DNA of 64,000 nucleotides from Caldisericales bacterium. GTDB taxonomy: Bacteria; Caldisericota; Caldisericia; JAAYUI01. The translations under genes were made by a program, and so were the position numbers. Position 1 is the stretch's first letter. Each line of letters begins with the position of its first letter. The notes below the pieces were generated by a model. That model made no database searches. It saw only the letters and a program-made list of their open reading frames with translations, and was not told where the DNA came from. Below, piece after piece: positions 48,268 through 56,262 of this stretch. The DNA is taken from positions 1-64,000 of the forward strand of contig JAKIZT010000007.1 of assembly GCA_022707885.1 (NCBI GenBank), in the 5' to 3' direction.

Positions 48268-48580
48268 CCCTCACCTCTTTTTAATTTTTAGTGTTTATAT
48301 CCCAATTGCTGATATGCGTAATAATATCAACAATCCCGTTTGTCAATAGCTCATATATGCTCTTTGTAAATCTCCGCACAAGGTAAGACAAAAATTTTCT
48401 ATGTTTAAAATTTAAAGAATAAGAACATAGCATAATATTTTGGTACAAAAAAGTAATGTTTCTTATTACGCTGAAATTTTTGTTTTTATTCGGTCGAAAC
48501 AATAAAAGATTCTTGGCAAACAACCAATTACAAATTTGCAAGGTTCAACTATTCCAAACTGAATTCGTATCTAATCAACT
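48268..48580. other. 313-bp intergenic region upstream of the RHS gene
   Basis: AT-rich sequence without a supported gene. It contains the RHS promoter (48318-48346) and the 3' flank of the stalk-thioredoxin gene. I see no clear terminator, RNA gene or mobile-element end in it. Confidence 0.6.
48318..48346 (-). promoter_or_regulatory. Promoter for the RHS operon
   Basis: On the minus strand: TTGACA (48346-48341), 17 bases, TATTAC (48323-48318). The start would fall near 48311, leaving a leader of about 44 bases with AGGTGAGGG before the ATG. Confidence 0.5.
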
Positions 48581-49471
48581 CTATCCTATCTCCTTTTTTA
48601 TTGCCTCCTCGGCATTTTTTGCAGTATCAGGGCTATAGCCGTCATGCTGAAAAACAATGACGCCGTCTTTGGAAACCAGCGACATGTTTGGGACATTGAG
48701 CCCACCCCATTTGTAATATGTCTCGGCAAGAGGATCAAGAAGGATTGTATATGTTACCTTCAGTTCATTCAAAAGCAGGTCGCGCTCGTCTTCAAGGAAG
48801 TCGGAATCGGTACAGATGCCAATCACAACGAGCCCTTTGTCTTTGTATGCATTATAGAGTTTTACAAGCTCTGGCATCTCTCTCCTGCATGGCACACATC
48901 TTGTTGACCAAAAATTGACCAAAACACATTTTGTAGATTTTTCAGCAAGTATTTCAGACAAGGTGACATTTTTCCCATTAATGTCAGGCAGGGTAAAATC
49001 GGTCGCCCTGGGTTTGAGAAGCTCCGGGTCAACTTCCATGTAAAGACTTTTGCCATCAATCTTTGTTATCGGAAGACCAAATTTGTCTTTTAATATTTCT
49101 GATGGCACAAGCATTCTCTCCCATTTAATAAAAGGAGTATTTAAAAGCTGTTTCTTTTCACCCATGTCTTTGTAGGTCTTGCTGCCAGCTGTTATCTCGA
49201 TATTTTTTCCCTGGCCCCTTATGATTGCAGTCTTTACAGTTGGCATCCAGCCAATTTTGTGGCCGGTTTTCTCGGCAACATACCGGAGAGGAAAGAAATA
49301 TTCCCCATCGACAAGGGTTGGCCCCACATCAAGCTTGTCCTTCTTGTCGCCAACCTCAACCACACGAAAATCCAGCCTCCACCAGATTAAAACTGGGGAA
49401 GATGCACCAAGAAATAGAAGGGCGCTAATTGCCAGAGCAAAGCTCTTGTACCATCTGCTCAAGTTTTGCAT
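48581..49471 (-). CDS. Stalk-domain/TlpA-like thioredoxin fusion 1
   Basis: 296 residues. An N-terminal hydrophobic signal or anchor, then a copper-amine-oxidase-N-like stalk domain (about 40-150; YFFPLRYVAEKTGHKIGW), then a TlpA/ResA-type thioredoxin domain (about 155-296) with WSTRCVPC as the active-site CxxC and GVIVF/NVPNMSLVSKDG after it. Predicted to act outside the membrane in disulfide reduction or cytochrome/cell-wall redox work. ATG at 49471 follows GAGGAGG, and the gene overlaps its tandem paralogue upstream by 47 bases. The cis-Pro region reads NVPNM. Confidence 0.85.
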   Translation of the reverse strand: MQNLSRWYKSFALAISALLFLGASSPVLIWWRLDFRVVEVGDKKDKLDVGPTLVDGEYFFPLRYVAEKTGHKIGWMPTVKTAIIRGQGKNIEITAGSKTYKDMGEKKQLLNTPFIKWERMLVPSEILKDKFGLPITKIDGKSLYMEVDPELLKPRATDFTLPDINGKNVTLSEILAEKSTKCVLVNFWSTRCVPCRREMPELVKLYNAYKDKGLVVIGICTDSDFLEDERDLLLNELKVTYTILLDPLAETYYKWGGLNVPNMSLVSKDGVIVFQHDGYSPDTAKNAEEAIKKEIG

Positions 49472-50342
49472 TGGCCTCCTCGGAGTAGTTTTCATTCCTC
49501 ATTACCACAAACTTGTTGCCCGGCACAACAAGCTGGAAGTTTGGGAAACCAGGCGACATCCAGGCATTGTATATTTCAGCTTTTTCATCAAGCAATGTTG
49601 GAAAAGTAACGCCAATCTCTTCCAGAAGCTCTCGCCTTGAGCCTTCATTGCCGGGGCCATCAGTCGAAATACTTAGCACCACAAGTCCCTTATCCTGATA
49701 TTTTTTGTAAAGGGTTTCCAGATGCGTAAGCTGTGTTTTGCAGTGTGTGCATGCCGTGTACCAAAACTCAACCAGTAGTGCTTTTGTGTTACCATCCGAA
49801 AGCACATTTGATAAAGTTATTGTTTTGCCATCTTCGCCATCTGCAGGAAGAGTAAAATCAATCCAACGATACTTTATCCTGTCCGGATCAACAGGGGAAT
49901 TCGCATCTTTTCCAGAAATAGTGAATGGGAGCCCCAAAATCTTAGCAAATGTCGAGTGATCAACGAGCAATCTTGAATTCTTAATTGTATACCTTGCTTT
50001 GATGCTTCCATCCAATGTTTTTGAGTCGGAGTAGATAACCGTAGCATCGTTAGAGTTTTTCTTCGTAGCAATGGAAATTTTGTATCCCTGACCATCAGCA
50101 ACCGCGGTTCTTGTTTGGTCATTCCAGGAAACATCCAGACCCAACCTGTCAGCAATAAATCTGAGCGGCAACAAAACCGTATTACTTTCAGCTACCGGTG
50201 CCACATCAAGCTTGTATCCCTTGTCGCATATTTTTGCCACAGTGGAACCAGCCCTGAAGCTTATAATGCAGTCATCAGCAAAGATATTTCCCACAAAAAT
50301 GATAGACATTATCAGAATAGCCGCCAGAAGTCTCTTTTTCAC
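49425..50342 (-). CDS. Stalk-domain/TlpA-like thioredoxin fusion 2
   Basis: 305 residues with the same architecture as the gene downstream: signal peptide (MKKRLLAAILIMSIIFVGNIFA), stalk domain (VLLPLRFIADRLGLDVSW), then a thioredoxin fold with WYTACTHC, i.e. a CTHC active site. It has GFPNF where the cis-proline is expected. The two proteins differ in CxxC dipeptide (TH versus VP), suggesting different redox potentials or partners. Probably co-transcribed; divergent from the Nif3-like gene. Confidence 0.85.
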   Translation of the reverse strand: MKKRLLAAILIMSIIFVGNIFADDCIISFRAGSTVAKICDKGYKLDVAPVAESNTVLLPLRFIADRLGLDVSWNDQTRTAVADGQGYKISIATKKNSNDATVIYSDSKTLDGSIKARYTIKNSRLLVDHSTFAKILGLPFTISGKDANSPVDPDRIKYRWIDFTLPADGEDGKTITLSNVLSDGNTKALLVEFWYTACTHCKTQLTHLETLYKKYQDKGLVVLSISTDGPGNEGSRRELLEEIGVTFPTLLDEKAEIYNAWMSPGFPNFQLVVPGNKFVVMRNENYSEEANAKLEQMVQELCSGN

Positions 50343-50408
50343 TATTTTTACTCCTTGCTATCTTTATACCTTCTATAAAAATAGAGTCAAGCCAAATAAA
50401 ACCTGTAT

Positions 50409-50437
50409 TTGACAAAGCGAATGCAACCAAATAAAAT
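50409..50437 (+). promoter_or_regulatory. Promoter for the Nif3-like/ABC operon
   Basis: TTGACA at 50409-50414, 17 bases, TAAAAT at 50432-50437; predicted start near 50444, 38 bases before the GTG at 50482. One of the best consensus matches in the window. Confidence 0.6.
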
Positions 50438-50481
50438 AATCCAGTAATGCCAAACACGAAACATGAAAAGGATTCTAACTA

Positions 50482-51249
50482 GTGGGCATCTTACCAGGCC
50501 AGATTGCAAAGTGGCTTAACGAGGCTCTTGTGGTCTCACAAGCAGCCAATGACTCGTCGGTCAATGGATTGCAAGTGGATGCATTAGAACCAGTGACAAA
50601 GCTTGGTTTTGCTGTAGATGCATGCATGGATGCTTTTACCGAGGCCAAAGATCAGGGTTGCCAGATGTTGCTCTGCCACCATGGATTGTACTGGAAGGGT
50701 GATGATCAGAGGGCAATAGGTCTCATGGGAAACAGAATTTCCTACCTGGTTAAAAATGGTATTTCCCTCTGGGCATGCCATCTTCCATTAGATATGCACC
50801 CGGAATATGGAAATAATGCTGGTCTTGCAACAACCCTGCAAATAAAAAACAGGAAACCTTTTGGTTTTTACCATGACCTTGCAATTGGCTTCTACGGAGA
50901 AGTTGAAGCTAATCCGACATGCAGTGAATTGGTGCAGAGGTTAAACAAGGATATTCCGGAATGCAAACCCTGGGTCTGGAGTTTTGGTAAAAAAAGTTGT
51001 AAAAATATCGGGGTGGTTTCGGGTGGCGGTTCGTACGCCATTGAGGAAGCTGCCAGGCTCGGACTTGATTGTCTTGTAACAGGAGAGGTTTTCCACCAAG
51101 ATTATCATACAGCAAAAGAGCTTGGAGTGAACGTTATTGTTGCTGGCCACTGGGCAACTGAAACCGTAGGAATTCTTTCGGTTGGCAAAGCTGCAGCTAC
51201 ATTCTTTGGGCTTGAATCGGTTTTCATTAACAAACCCACAGGTCTATAG
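50482..51249 (+). CDS. Nif3-like dinuclear metal-centre protein (DUF34/YbgI)
   Basis: 255 residues with the conserved metal ligands of the family: LCHHGLYWK, ACHLPLDMHPEYGNN, and the C-terminal VTGEVFHQDYH and AGHWATE. Forms hexameric rings with two metals per subunit. A GTP cyclohydrolase I-like or metal-related role has been proposed, but function remains unsettled. GTG start; AAAAGG is 11 bases upstream. First gene of an operon with the ABC genes. Confidence 0.9.
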   Translation: MGILPGQIAKWLNEALVVSQAANDSSVNGLQVDALEPVTKLGFAVDACMDAFTEAKDQGCQMLLCHHGLYWKGDDQRAIGLMGNRISYLVKNGISLWACHLPLDMHPEYGNNAGLATTLQIKNRKPFGFYHDLAIGFYGEVEANPTCSELVQRLNKDIPECKPWVWSFGKKSCKNIGVVSGGGSYAIEEAARLGLDCLVTGEVFHQDYHTAKELGVNVIVAGHWATETVGILSVGKAAATFFGLESVFINKPTGL

Positions 51250-51257
51250 GGGGCACG

Positions 51258-52208
51258 ATGGAAGCTATTATTAAAGCAAAAAACCTTACAAAGTCTTTTG
51301 GAGGAACAGTCGTTCTGGAGAACCTTAACTTTGAAATCGCAGAAGGCGAAAGTTTCGGTTTTCTGGGACCTTCAAAATCGGGCAAGACGACACTGATTGA
51401 GATACTTGCCGGCCTCACGAGGCCAACCTCTGGCGAAATATGGGTTGGTGGGGTCAATATGGGGCAATATCCAAACAAAGCCAGAAAGATAGTATCTTTG
51501 GTGCCACAAACCCTTGCACTCTACCAGGATTTCTCAGCGCATGAAAACATGAGGTTTTTTGGGAATTTTATAAATATAAAAAACAAGAAACTGAAAGAAA
51601 TCTCTCTCGAGGCCCTGGATTTATTTGATCTCACGCATGAGGCTCACATCCCAATAGAGCAATTACCTTACTCATACGCAAAGAGGCTCTCCATTGCCGT
51701 AGCAATGCTTTCTGATCCCAGGATCATCCTTCTGGAATCTCCTACTGAAGGCCTCGATGATAGGTCAGCAAGAATAATAACTGATGGATTAAATCTTCTT
51801 TCCAACAGAGGAAAAACAATAATCATAGCAACATCCTACACCAGAGAAATAGCAACAGTGTGTAGAAAAGTTGGAATAATCAACAGAGGCAGTTTGCTTG
51901 CCCTGGATTATCTTGAAAACATCCTGAGCTGCTTTGGCGAACAGAACCAGATCGAGCTCGAAGCAGAAGGCCTCGAAAACATCCCGCTCGACATCATAAG
52001 AAAACAGCTCTTCTGCTCGATTCCAATTGAGAGTATTGATAAATTTGGTTCGACACTCCTGATAAAACTCGAGAGCACCACAGAGGTCCTTTCAATAATC
52101 CTCGAGGCACTTAGCGATTCAGGCATTCCAGTGAAAAACATCAGACTTGCCGAAGGAAGCCTTGAAAACGTTTTCTACAAGCTCGCAGGACGCGAGCTTC
52201 GCGATTAG
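51258..52208 (+). CDS. ABC-2-type ATPase with degenerate catalytic motifs
   Basis: 316 residues, laid out like drug/lipid exporter ATPases, with the family C-terminus LENVFYKLAGRELRD. Walker A reads GPSKSGKT (37-44) and the Q-loop Gln is present (VPQ, 84). The signature expected as LSGGM reads LPYSYAKRL; Walker B, expected DE, reads ES (160-161, ILLESPTEGLD); and the switch His is Ser (ATSY, 193). ATP hydrolysis is therefore doubtful. It is followed by a shortened permease. May be a decaying transporter or a nucleotide-binding regulator. Confidence 0.85.
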   Translation: MEAIIKAKNLTKSFGGTVVLENLNFEIAEGESFGFLGPSKSGKTTLIEILAGLTRPTSGEIWVGGVNMGQYPNKARKIVSLVPQTLALYQDFSAHENMRFFGNFINIKNKKLKEISLEALDLFDLTHEAHIPIEQLPYSYAKRLSIAVAMLSDPRIILLESPTEGLDDRSARIITDGLNLLSNRGKTIIIATSYTREIATVCRKVGIINRGSLLALDYLENILSCFGEQNQIELEAEGLENIPLDIIRKQLFCSIPIESIDKFGSTLLIKLESTTEVLSIILEALSDSGIPVKNIRLAEGSLENVFYKLAGRELRD

Positions 52209-52217
52209 GGGGGCAAA

Positions 52218-52784
52218 ATGGGTAAAAACGCTCTGACAAACTGGCTTGTTGTAACTTCAAAAGACTTTAAAACCCTATTTAAAAATAAGAATGTTCTCCT
52301 CATCTATTCAGCGGTATGTCTAGCCCTCGTTATGTTGGCCATATTGATAAGATTTTACCTGTATCCAAACGCATTTATGTATATCGATGTCAACAGCTTC
52401 CTCCCGATGGTTCCCAATTACATGCTCTATTTTGTTATTTTCACTTCGTCACTCTATCTCATGAACCAAGGCAGTGTTTCTTTTACCGACGAGCATGTTC
52501 ATGGGACTTCCGATAGACTCAAGATGTTGGGTGTTTCTTCTGCATCTTTCATTGCCGGCAAGCTCTTTTTCTTTTATCTTACATCCATAATCCAGGTGTT
52601 AATCTTCAATGCAGTGTGTCTCCTTGGATTCTGGGTAACAGAGGGCGCAATTGCAATGAATTTGTTTGATCCCATCTCCAACTTTTTCATATACCTATTG
52701 CTCTGGCCTCTTGGAATGGTACTTGTTGCAGGTTTGTTCTATGCTCTTGTATCAAACATAAAAAATGCCACAGCCGCAAGGTGA
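52218..52784 (+). CDS. ABC-2-type permease, C-terminally truncated
   Basis: 188 residues where full ABC-2 permeases usually have about 245-380. There are four hydrophobic segments (about 28-50, 67-87, 109-137 and 153-180) and SFTDEHVHGTSDRLKMLGVS, typical of the loop before the third span. The expected last two spans are missing: the frame stops at ATAAR just before the pspC start. With the degenerate ATPase upstream this looks like a decaying pair. SD GGGGGGCAAA precedes the ATG. Confidence 0.75.
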   Translation: MGKNALTNWLVVTSKDFKTLFKNKNVLLIYSAVCLALVMLAILIRFYLYPNAFMYIDVNSFLPMVPNYMLYFVIFTSSLYLMNQGSVSFTDEHVHGTSDRLKMLGVSSASFIAGKLFFFYLTSIIQVLIFNAVCLLGFWVTEGAIAMNLFDPISNFFIYLLLWPLGMVLVAGLFYALVSNIKNATAAR

Positions 52785-52788
52785 TCAT

Positions 52789-53193
52789 ATGAAAAAACTT
52801 TATCGCTCAAGGAAAGAAAGGGTGATTGGTGGCGTTTGTGGTGGTATTGGGGTTTATTTTGGCATAGACCCGACTTTGACAAGGATAATCTGGGTTGCAG
52901 CCACACTTTTAGGCGGAGCTGGCATAATAGCATATATCGTTGCCTGGATCGTCATACCAGAGGAACCTGAAATTGAAGGAGCAGAGGTAGCATCCACTGA
53001 GATAAAAAATTATAAACCCAACACAATAAAGCTGGAACTGATTATTGGTGGTTCCATCCTTGCCATTGGGATAATGTTGCTCCTCTCAAATTTTGGCCTA
53101 TTTGAATGGGGTTGGATACACAGGATCTTCTGGCCTGCATTGATAATCTTCGTCGGTATACTAATTATCTCTGCCGTTTCAAAAAAGAAATAA
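52789..53193 (+). CDS. PspC-domain membrane protein
   Basis: 134 residues. N-terminal PspC domain (KKLYRSRKERVIGGVCGGIGVYFGIDPT) with a membrane span, then a DUF5668-like pair of C-terminal hydrophobic segments (LIIGGSILAIGIMLLLS and IFWPALIIFVGILII). PspC proteins relate to envelope-stress responses. ATG at 52789 preceded by AAGGTGAT. Converges with mgsA 12 bases away. Confidence 0.87.
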   Translation: MKKLYRSRKERVIGGVCGGIGVYFGIDPTLTRIIWVAATLLGGAGIIAYIVAWIVIPEEPEIEGAEVASTEIKNYKPNTIKLELIIGGSILAIGIMLLLSNFGLFEWGWIHRIFWPALIIFVGILIISAVSKKK

Positions 53194-53205
53194 ACAATTT
53201 ACAAC

Positions 53206-53655
53206 CTATTTCTTGCGCAATTCAGAGGAGTAATCGGGTTCTACCTTTTCATACTCACTATCGATCAGCATTGAAGAGAAAATAAAATCAGCTGTAGATC
53301 TATTGCACGCTGTTGGTATGTTTTTCAGCACTGCAATCCTGAGAAGGGCCTTTACATCAGGATCATGTGGCTGGGCGGCAAGCGGGTCCCAGAAGAATAT
53401 CAAAAGATCAATATCTCCATCAACTATTTTGGCGCCGATCTGCTGGTCACCACCCAAAGGACCGGAGTTAAAACAATGAACCTCGAGACCAAGCTTTTCC
53501 TGGACCATGCGACCTGTAGTGCCTGTTCCAAACAGCTTGTGCTTGGACAATTTGGCCCTATTCTGGCTAGCCCAGTCAAGCAAGGCCTGCTTTTGGTTGT
53601 CGTGTGCCACAAGTGCAATCTTTTTCGTAGTTTCAAGCTTTTTTTTCCTATCCAT
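53206..53655 (-). CDS. mgsA: Methylglyoxal synthase
   Basis: 149-residue enzyme that turns dihydroxyacetone phosphate into methylglyoxal and phosphate, a glycolytic bypass used under phosphate limitation. Motifs: ALVAHDNQKQ (catalytic-region Asp), GTGTTGRM (phosphate site), SGPLGGDQQIGA, FFWDPLAAQPHDPDVKALLR and NIPTACNRSTADF. Its presence alongside anaerobic genes fits sugar fermentation. Confidence 0.95.
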   Translation of the reverse strand: MDRKKKLETTKKIALVAHDNQKQALLDWASQNRAKLSKHKLFGTGTTGRMVQEKLGLEVHCFNSGPLGGDQQIGAKIVDGDIDLLIFFWDPLAAQPHDPDVKALLRIAVLKNIPTACNRSTADFIFSSMLIDSEYEKVEPDYSSELRKK

Positions 53656-53674
53656 AAATTCCTCTCATGTCTAA

Positions 53675-54790
53675 TTACTGCCCTAACATTGTACCTTCAG
53701 CCTCATTTAGAAAATCAGGGTAATCATCTAGCCAGTATGCTTTTGGATTCCTTTTGCATATAATCGTTTTGCCATTACGGTCTAGGTCAACAGCCATATG
53801 ATACTGAAAAACTATTTTCTCATCATCTATACCTGAAACCATGACTTTCCCAAATCTACTTGAAATAATAAACCTAGCTCTTTTTGCAAGGCCAGAAAGT
53901 CCTTTTCTCGATTCAGTAAATATCCTATAGGATTCCTCCAGCGGCAAAGCAAAAGGCTTATTTCCAATTGTTGGCCTGCACTGAAAAACATAATAAGGAA
54001 CAATGCCTAAGTTTGTTAACTTCCTAAAAAGATCATTTAATGCTTCTGGTCTATCATTGATACCCTTCAAGACAGGGGTTTGGCAACATAGAATCGCACC
54101 CAGATTCCTTAATTTTTCAATCACTTCCAATGAATATGGAGTAAGTTCCTTGGGATGATTGAAATGAAGAATAAAATAGAGCCTTTTTGAAGATTTTGAG
54201 AATTTATTAACTACACTGAAAAAATCATCATCAGCGAGAAGTTTAATGGGGTTAAATGCTACCAATTTGGTTCCAATTCTTATACTTTCAACATGAGGAA
54301 TCTTTGAGAGATTTTCCAGAATCTCATTCAACTTTTTTGTTGGCAGCAAAAGTGGCTCTCCGCCTGTCAACAATACATTATCAATTTCTTTGTGACCCAG
54401 AATGTACTTATAATGATGATCAAAGTTCCAATCTATTTCCTTGTTATCCTTCATGAAAATTCTTTTCCTGAAACAAAACCTGCAGAAAGAACCGCAAAAA
54501 TTATTCACAAGCATTAAAGCTGTTGGGGGATATTTGTGTTGCAAACCAGGCTGTTTTGTGAAGGTTGATTCTTGCGATGGATCAATAAATCCCCATTCTT
54601 CAAGTTCATCTTTTTGAGGAATGATTATTTTCCTGATTGGATCATTAGGATCATTCCAATCGATGAGAGAAAGATAGTATTCATTCGTCCTAAATCCAAA
54701 TTTGTTGGCTGCATCTCTCCCCTCTTCAAAAATACCCCTTGGGATACCAGGAACTGCGTCAAATTTTATATAGTATTTTGGTAGTTTCAT
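53675..54790 (-). CDS. KamA-family radical SAM protein
   Basis: 371 residues. Radical SAM cluster CxxxCxxC is C99, C103, C106 (CGSFCRFCFRKR), with GGEPLL following; the upstream TALMLVNNFC and overall order match lysine 2,3-aminomutase relatives. It is shorter than classic KamA (about 416) and has no paired kamD/kamE or epm genes nearby. It may be an aminomutase of other substrate range or a protein-modifying enzyme. The tRNA-Ala gene is immediately upstream on the same strand. Confidence 0.8.
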   Translation of the reverse strand: MKLPKYYIKFDAVPGIPRGIFEEGRDAANKFGFRTNEYYLSLIDWNDPNDPIRKIIIPQKDELEEWGFIDPSQESTFTKQPGLQHKYPPTALMLVNNFCGSFCRFCFRKRIFMKDNKEIDWNFDHHYKYILGHKEIDNVLLTGGEPLLLPTKKLNEILENLSKIPHVESIRIGTKLVAFNPIKLLADDDFFSVVNKFSKSSKRLYFILHFNHPKELTPYSLEVIEKLRNLGAILCCQTPVLKGINDRPEALNDLFRKLTNLGIVPYYVFQCRPTIGNKPFALPLEESYRIFTESRKGLSGLAKRARFIISSRFGKVMVSGIDDEKIVFQYHMAVDLDRNGKTIICKRNPKAYWLDDYPDFLNEAEGTMLGQ

Positions 54791-54876
54791 TTTTTCTACT
54801 CCTCTTTTAGTAAATTGGATGATAGCTACTGATCTTTAGTCATCAGAATTAGAAGGTGAGTGGATCAATTAAGTTA

Positions 54877-54952
54877 TGGTGGAGCAGAGGAGATTCGAAC
54901 TCCCGGCCTCATCCTTGCGAAGGATGCGCTCTGCCAGCTGAGCCACTGCCCC
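54877..54952 (-). tRNA. tRNA-Ala (anticodon CGC)
   Basis: Complete 76-base cloverleaf including an encoded CCA (54877-54879 on the minus strand). The acceptor 5' arm GGGGCAG pairs with CTGCTCC, the D-arm is GCTCAGCTGGCAGAGC, the anticodon loop TTCGCAA is held by CATCC/GGATG, and the T-arm contains GTTCGAAT. It decodes GCG. A promoter-like pair (TTGAAT, 17 bases, TAAACT; 54964-54992) lies upstream on the same strand. Confidence 0.95.
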
Positions 54953-54963
54953 ACTTATACACC

Positions 54964-54992
54964 AGTTTAAGCAATAGCTTGGATTGATTCAA
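54964..54992 (-). promoter_or_regulatory. Possible tRNA-Ala promoter
   Basis: Minus strand TTGAAT (54992-54987), 17 bases, TAAACT (54969-54964). It would start transcription a few bases before the tRNA 5' end at 54952. Confidence 0.4.
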
Positions 54993-55008
54993 CAAACACT
55001 TAAAAAGC

Positions 55009-55037
55009 TTGATTGAGGAACGGCAAGGCAATAAAAT
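55009..55037 (+). promoter_or_regulatory. Promoter for the carboxypeptidase-regulatory-like lipoprotein
   Basis: TTGATT at 55009-55014, 17 bases, TAAAAT at 55032-55037. The predicted start near 55044 coincides with the GGAGGT ribosome binding site, giving a leader of about 10 bases, as at buk. Confidence 0.55.
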
Positions 55038-55053
55038 TTGTATGGAGGTACGT

Positions 55054-56181
55054 ATGAGAAGAACATCTGCTTTTGTTGTTTCAATCCTGATGATAGTCGC
55101 TCTTTCATCATGTGGTGTTTCGCAGGGAATCAAAGGAAAGGTGACCGATAAAATATATGGCGATCCAGTGAATGTGGTCACAGTAACACTGCAAAATCTC
55201 GATGATATGACATTGCAACCAATCACGACCACAGTAAATGAAAAGGGCGAATATGAGGTTTCAGTTGATCCACCTGGAAGATATAGGGTCGAGATTGAAG
55301 ACAAGAGAAGTAACTTCCAATACGTAAGGTTTGTACGTGCAGTAAAAATAGAGCAAGGCAAAGTTGAACAATTCGATGTGCAGGTGGATCCTGTTATTAA
55401 AACCTACATCCACGGTCAAATCCTTGCCAAAGACACGGGGAAACCGATTGAGGGCGCCAAGATCAAACTCGACTCCGAAGAGGCAACAACCGGAAAAGAC
55501 GGAAAATATATATTCAAATACACCAAGCCAGGCCCAAGGGTTGTAACAATAGAAGCCAAAGGTTACGCCATCTACAAACAAAGCTATAACCTTTCACAGG
55601 GTGAAACTATGGAAGATTTTAAAATTTCACCATCGGCCATGGCCGACAAACCAATAATCAAAAACATCACAGACCTGTTGTCATATCAGGTTGAAGTAGT
55701 AGTTGGACCAAACAATGAGACTGTGTCTTCATCAACCAAAATGGTTGTAAACCACTTGCCATTTGGTTTGAAAGTCACAAGCAAAAACGGCACAGGGTTG
55801 TTCTACGTGACTGATTCATATACCAAAAAAGGCGACAAGTTTGAGAAAGTTTCAGAAGAGCAATTCAAGATTTTTAGAAATGAATACGACTCTTTCAATT
55901 CTCTTTATAACAAAGTGGCCCAACGCCTTTCCAGTGGAAAAGACGTCAGCACCGACAAAGAACCGGACGTAATTGGCGAATTTAATGCCATCCGCAACAC
56001 CTTCAAATTTGAGGATTCAGGCAAAGAATACAACACAACAATGTGGATTGTTTACGAAGGGCCATTCCTTGGGCTTCCTGCAAAGATCATACTCGAAAGG
56101 CAGGGAGAGTATATTGAATTTAATTTCTCGCTATTCAACGCAATTGAAAACTCAATAAACAAAGATTTGGGAAATCCTTGA
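55054..56181 (+). CDS. Lipoprotein with CarboxypepD_reg-like domains
   Basis: 375 residues. Signal with lipobox LSSC (IVALSSCGVS), then two beta-sandwich carboxypeptidase-regulatory-like units (about 27-105 and 123-195; VTDKIYGDPVNVVTVTL and AKDTGKPIEGAKIKLDSE). The C-terminal half (about 205-375) is not recognised. Predicted surface lipoprotein; substrate or partner unknown. ATG at 55054 follows GGAGGT; the longer frame from 55009 overlaps the promoter. A bidirectional terminator follows. Confidence 0.75.
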   Translation: MRRTSAFVVSILMIVALSSCGVSQGIKGKVTDKIYGDPVNVVTVTLQNLDDMTLQPITTTVNEKGEYEVSVDPPGRYRVEIEDKRSNFQYVRFVRAVKIEQGKVEQFDVQVDPVIKTYIHGQILAKDTGKPIEGAKIKLDSEEATTGKDGKYIFKYTKPGPRVVTIEAKGYAIYKQSYNLSQGETMEDFKISPSAMADKPIIKNITDLLSYQVEVVVGPNNETVSSSTKMVVNHLPFGLKVTSKNGTGLFYVTDSYTKKGDKFEKVSEEQFKIFRNEYDSFNSLYNKVAQRLSSGKDVSTDKEPDVIGEFNAIRNTFKFEDSGKEYNTTMWIVYEGPFLGLPAKIILERQGEYIEFNFSLFNAIENSINKDLGNP

Positions 56182-56213
56182 TTAGTCTGTAATTATTATC
56201 ATAAACAAATAAT

Positions 56214-56247
56214 AAAAAAACCGGACAACAGTCGTCCGGTTTTTTTA
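56214..56247. terminator. Bidirectional terminator
   Basis: Stem CCGGAC (56221-56226)/GTCCGG (56234-56239), flanked by A7 on the left and T7 on the right, so it can end both the + lipoprotein gene and the - lspA gene. Confidence 0.88.
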
Positions 56248-56262
56248 TTTTCTACGTTTGTT

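Noticed and set aside
37200-48300. Transposon or prophage as the source of the repeated blocks
   Set aside because: No transposase, integrase, terminal inverted repeat or target duplication was seen; repeats coincide with coding-domain borders, better explained by recombination.
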